Of a stretch of 43,334 nt of DNA, positions 42,059 through 43,334 are shown piece after piece. Position 1 is the first letter of the stretch. Each line of letters begins with the position of its first letter. The stretch covers positions 14,531 through 57,864 of the forward strand of contig CAJUDZ010000023.1 in assembly GCA_910584965.1 (NCBI GenBank). Direction: 5' to 3'. The stretch is from an uncultured Lachnospiraceae bacterium (GTDB lineage: Bacteria; Bacillota; Clostridia; Lachnospirales; Lachnospiraceae). The notes beneath the pieces were generated by a model. The model worked only from the letters and a program-made list of their open reading frames with translations, made no database searches and was not told where the DNA came from. The translations under genes were made by a program, and so were the position numbers.

Positions 42059-42317
42059 ATGATAGGCTTTTTTCGTTTTTGGCCTGATTTAGCCGGGGGG
42101 GGGTAAAACCCGTTTTCTGAAGTTCAAAATCCTGTTGGGATTGGAACTGCTACTGTTATTTTTCGGCGTATGCCAGTATGCGTTTCCGCTTCATCAATAC
42201 CTGTATCAGGGATATGACCTGACGGGTTCTTATTGTACTTATCTTACAAATTCCGACGATTCCGGATTTGGCCCAAAATCCGAAAATTTCCACGATTGCG
42301 GAATGGGTGTGGTATAA
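42059..42317 (+). pseudogene. Small membrane protein gene, off at a G9 tract and truncated
   Basis: From the ATG at 42059 the frame reads MIGFFRFWPDLAGGG and stops right after nine G (42095-42103). With eight G the frame continues as KTRFLKFKILLGLELLLLFFGVC..., a membrane helix, through to 42317. The promoter and ribosome site are intact, so the gene looks recently switched off or phase variable by slippage. The frame runs into the promoter of the next gene and probably lost its true 3' end when the adjacent element inserted. Family not recognised. Confidence 0.5.
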
Positions 42318-42318
42318 T
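42313..42318 (+). promoter_or_regulatory. Extended -10 promoter of the XRE gene
   Basis: TGG-TATAAT lies 45 bases before the ATG at 42363, without a good -35. A palindrome CGGATTT-GGCCCA-AAATCCG just upstream (about 42258-42280) could be the operator of the regulator itself. Confidence 0.5.
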
Positions 42319-42362
42319 GGTCTTGTTGCGGCAGGCCGGCCGCAGGGAAGGAGCAGGACGCT

Positions 42363-43172
42363 ATGAAGCAGGGGATAACAATTCAGGAGCGGTTAAAGGA
42401 TTTAAGGACGGAACGGCATTTAAAATTAGAGGAACTGGCGGCGGCTACAAAGATTTCCAAATCAGCCTTGGGAAGCTATGAGAATGACGAACTCAAGGAA
42501 ATCAGCCACAAAAACCTTGTGGAGCTGGCAAAGTTTTACGGTGTGTCAACGGATTACCTGCTCTGCCTGACAGAGAACCGGAACCATCCGGGCATGGAAC
42601 TTACGGAGCTGCATTTGAGTGACAGCATGGTGGAGCTGTTGAAAAGCGGGCGTATCAACAACCGGCTGCTGTGTGAGATTGCCACACATGAGGATTTTGT
42701 TACCCTGATGACGGACACGGAGATTTATGTAGATGGTGTGGCAACCGCCCACTTCCAAAACTTCAACAGCCTTCTGGAAGTCCTGCGGGGGCAAGTCCTT
42801 TCCCAATATCAGCCGGTGGAGGAAGATGCTGCGTTAAAGGCGTTGGAAGCTATGCAGGTACAGGAAGAAGATTATTTCTGTCAGGTCACGCACCGGACTT
42901 GGGACACTATCCTCCATGCCATAAGGGAAGCGCACAAGGACGATACGGACAGTGCGCCGGACGGCTCTAATGGCATGAAGCTAATCAAGGACGCAAAGAA
43001 GGCGCTGGCCGTGCCGGGTTCCTATCTGGATGTGTTCACTGCCCTGATGTGTACGCAGCTACAAATCCGGTATGAGAAGCTGTCGGAGCAGGAGCGCACG
43101 GTTCTGAAAAATGTTATGAAGAAAACTCCGGCATATAAGGATTCCCCATTGAGCAGAATGAAGCGGAGATAA
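42363..43172 (+). CDS. XRE-family regulator of a probable integrative element
   Basis: 269 residues. The N-terminal helix-turn-helix is clear (IQERLKDLRTERHLKLEELAAATKISKSALGSYEND, then LAKFYGVSTDYLL). The C-terminal ~190 residues are helical without a recognised domain. Proteins with this whole plan occur as regulators at the ends of Tn1549-like and related conjugative elements of Clostridia; that link is from memory of the family. The ribosome site is GGAAGGAG. Base use is richer in G+C at third positions than in the tail element. It probably marks the start of an integrative element that continues beyond the window. Confidence 0.75.
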   Translation: MKQGITIQERLKDLRTERHLKLEELAAATKISKSALGSYENDELKEISHKNLVELAKFYGVSTDYLLCLTENRNHPGMELTELHLSDSMVELLKSGRINNRLLCEIATHEDFVTLMTDTEIYVDGVATAHFQNFNSLLEVLRGQVLSQYQPVEEDAALKALEAMQVQEEDYFCQVTHRTWDTILHAIREAHKDDTDSAPDGSNGMKLIKDAKKALAVPGSYLDVFTALMCTQLQIRYEKLSEQERTVLKNVMKKTPAYKDSPLSRMKRR

Positions 43173-43174
43173 GG

Positions 43175-43213
43175 AAATGCCGTTGCTTGGGTTTTGTCCA
43201 TGCAACGGCATTT
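43175..43213 (+). terminator. Terminator-like hairpin after the XRE gene
   Basis: A perfect 12-bp stem (AAATGCCGTTGC, 43175-43186, with GCAACGGCATTT, 43202-43213) and a 15-base loop follow the stop codon by two bases. The T run is short, so termination may be moderate in either direction. Confidence 0.65.
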
Positions 43214-43228
43214 GGGGATAAATCGAAT

Positions 43229-43334
43229 TCAGTTTTCAATGCATAAGCTGGAATGTCCGGAGTGGCGCATCCTCACTTTGTAACAGAATTTTATGCGTTC
43301 TTCTTTTTTCTGTTGCGCTGTGTTACGGTACACC
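43229..43334 (-). CDS. Possible 3' end of a minus-strand gene (partial)
   Basis: A minus-strand frame is open from the window end to a TGA at 43229-43231 and encodes a basic C-terminus (about 34 codons, e.g. QQKKEERIKFCYKVRMRHS). Too short to identify; it may belong to the integrative element. Confidence 0.3.
   Translation of the reverse strand, partial: VYRNTAQQKKEERIKFCYKVRMRHSGHSSLCIEN

Overview
The window looks like chromosome of an anaerobic Firmicute, most likely a Lachnospiraceae-type gut Clostridium. The reasons are strong AGGAGG-type ribosome sites, tightly packed overlapping genes, XRE regulators fused to membrane segments, a sucrose ABC transporter of Gram-positive type, and an ICE-like XRE regulator at the right edge. 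No rRNA, tRNA or CRISPR array was seen.

Region 1 (about 1-27.6 kb) is a phage-tail-like element. On the minus strand, read from 25.3 kb down, the order is: a small gene; a 911-residue single-chain RNA polymerase-like protein with the two double-psi-barrel signatures (DGxG...QIR...KG and GADFDGD); a zinc-ribbon partner; a probable tail chaperone and tail-tube protein; a small zinc protein; a complete cysteine desulfurase; holin; GH24 lysozyme; a small coiled-coil protein; the tape measure gene; distal tail and hub proteins; and a cluster of tail-fibre and tail-tip genes. I see no terminase, portal, capsid, integrase or replication gene, so this looks like a tail-only particle (a non-contractile tailocin) or a heavily reduced prophage. 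Divergent to it, on the plus strand, are a sigma-factor-like gene and a DUF262 gene. The sigma-like gene has a near-consensus promoter (TTGACA-17-TATACT), with one LexA-type box upstream and a second inside the spacer. The layout suggests this sequence: DNA damage, then the sigma-like factor, then the tail operon, with a private RNA polymerase encoded at the head of that operon.

This copy shows damage and shuffling. The tape measure gene is split by about 1.5 kb carrying two identical zinc-ribbon genes and a structured non-coding stretch. The fibre gene has an alternative 3' end lying in inverted orientation between 22-bp inverted repeats, which looks like an invertible receptor-binding switch. 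Fragments of fibre and tip genes lie nearby. The last gene of the operon is frameshifted at a possible slippery site.

Region 2 (27.6-31.5 kb) holds TatD, a DUF2200-DUF1801 fusion, a DUF5655-like protein and two divergent membrane-anchored XRE regulators.

Region 3 (31.5-40.5 kb) is a sucrose/fructoside utilisation locus: GH32 hydrolase, two ABC permeases and a lipoprotein on the minus strand; a LacI-family regulator, PfkB kinase and GH13 amylosucrase-like enzyme on the plus strand. Palindromic operators (core GTAACCGGTTAC) sit between the divergent units.

Region 4 (40.6-43.3 kb) holds a secreted ComEC-like metallo-beta-lactamase with a repeat linker, a small membrane gene broken at a G9 tract, and the start of a probable integrative element with an XRE regulator.
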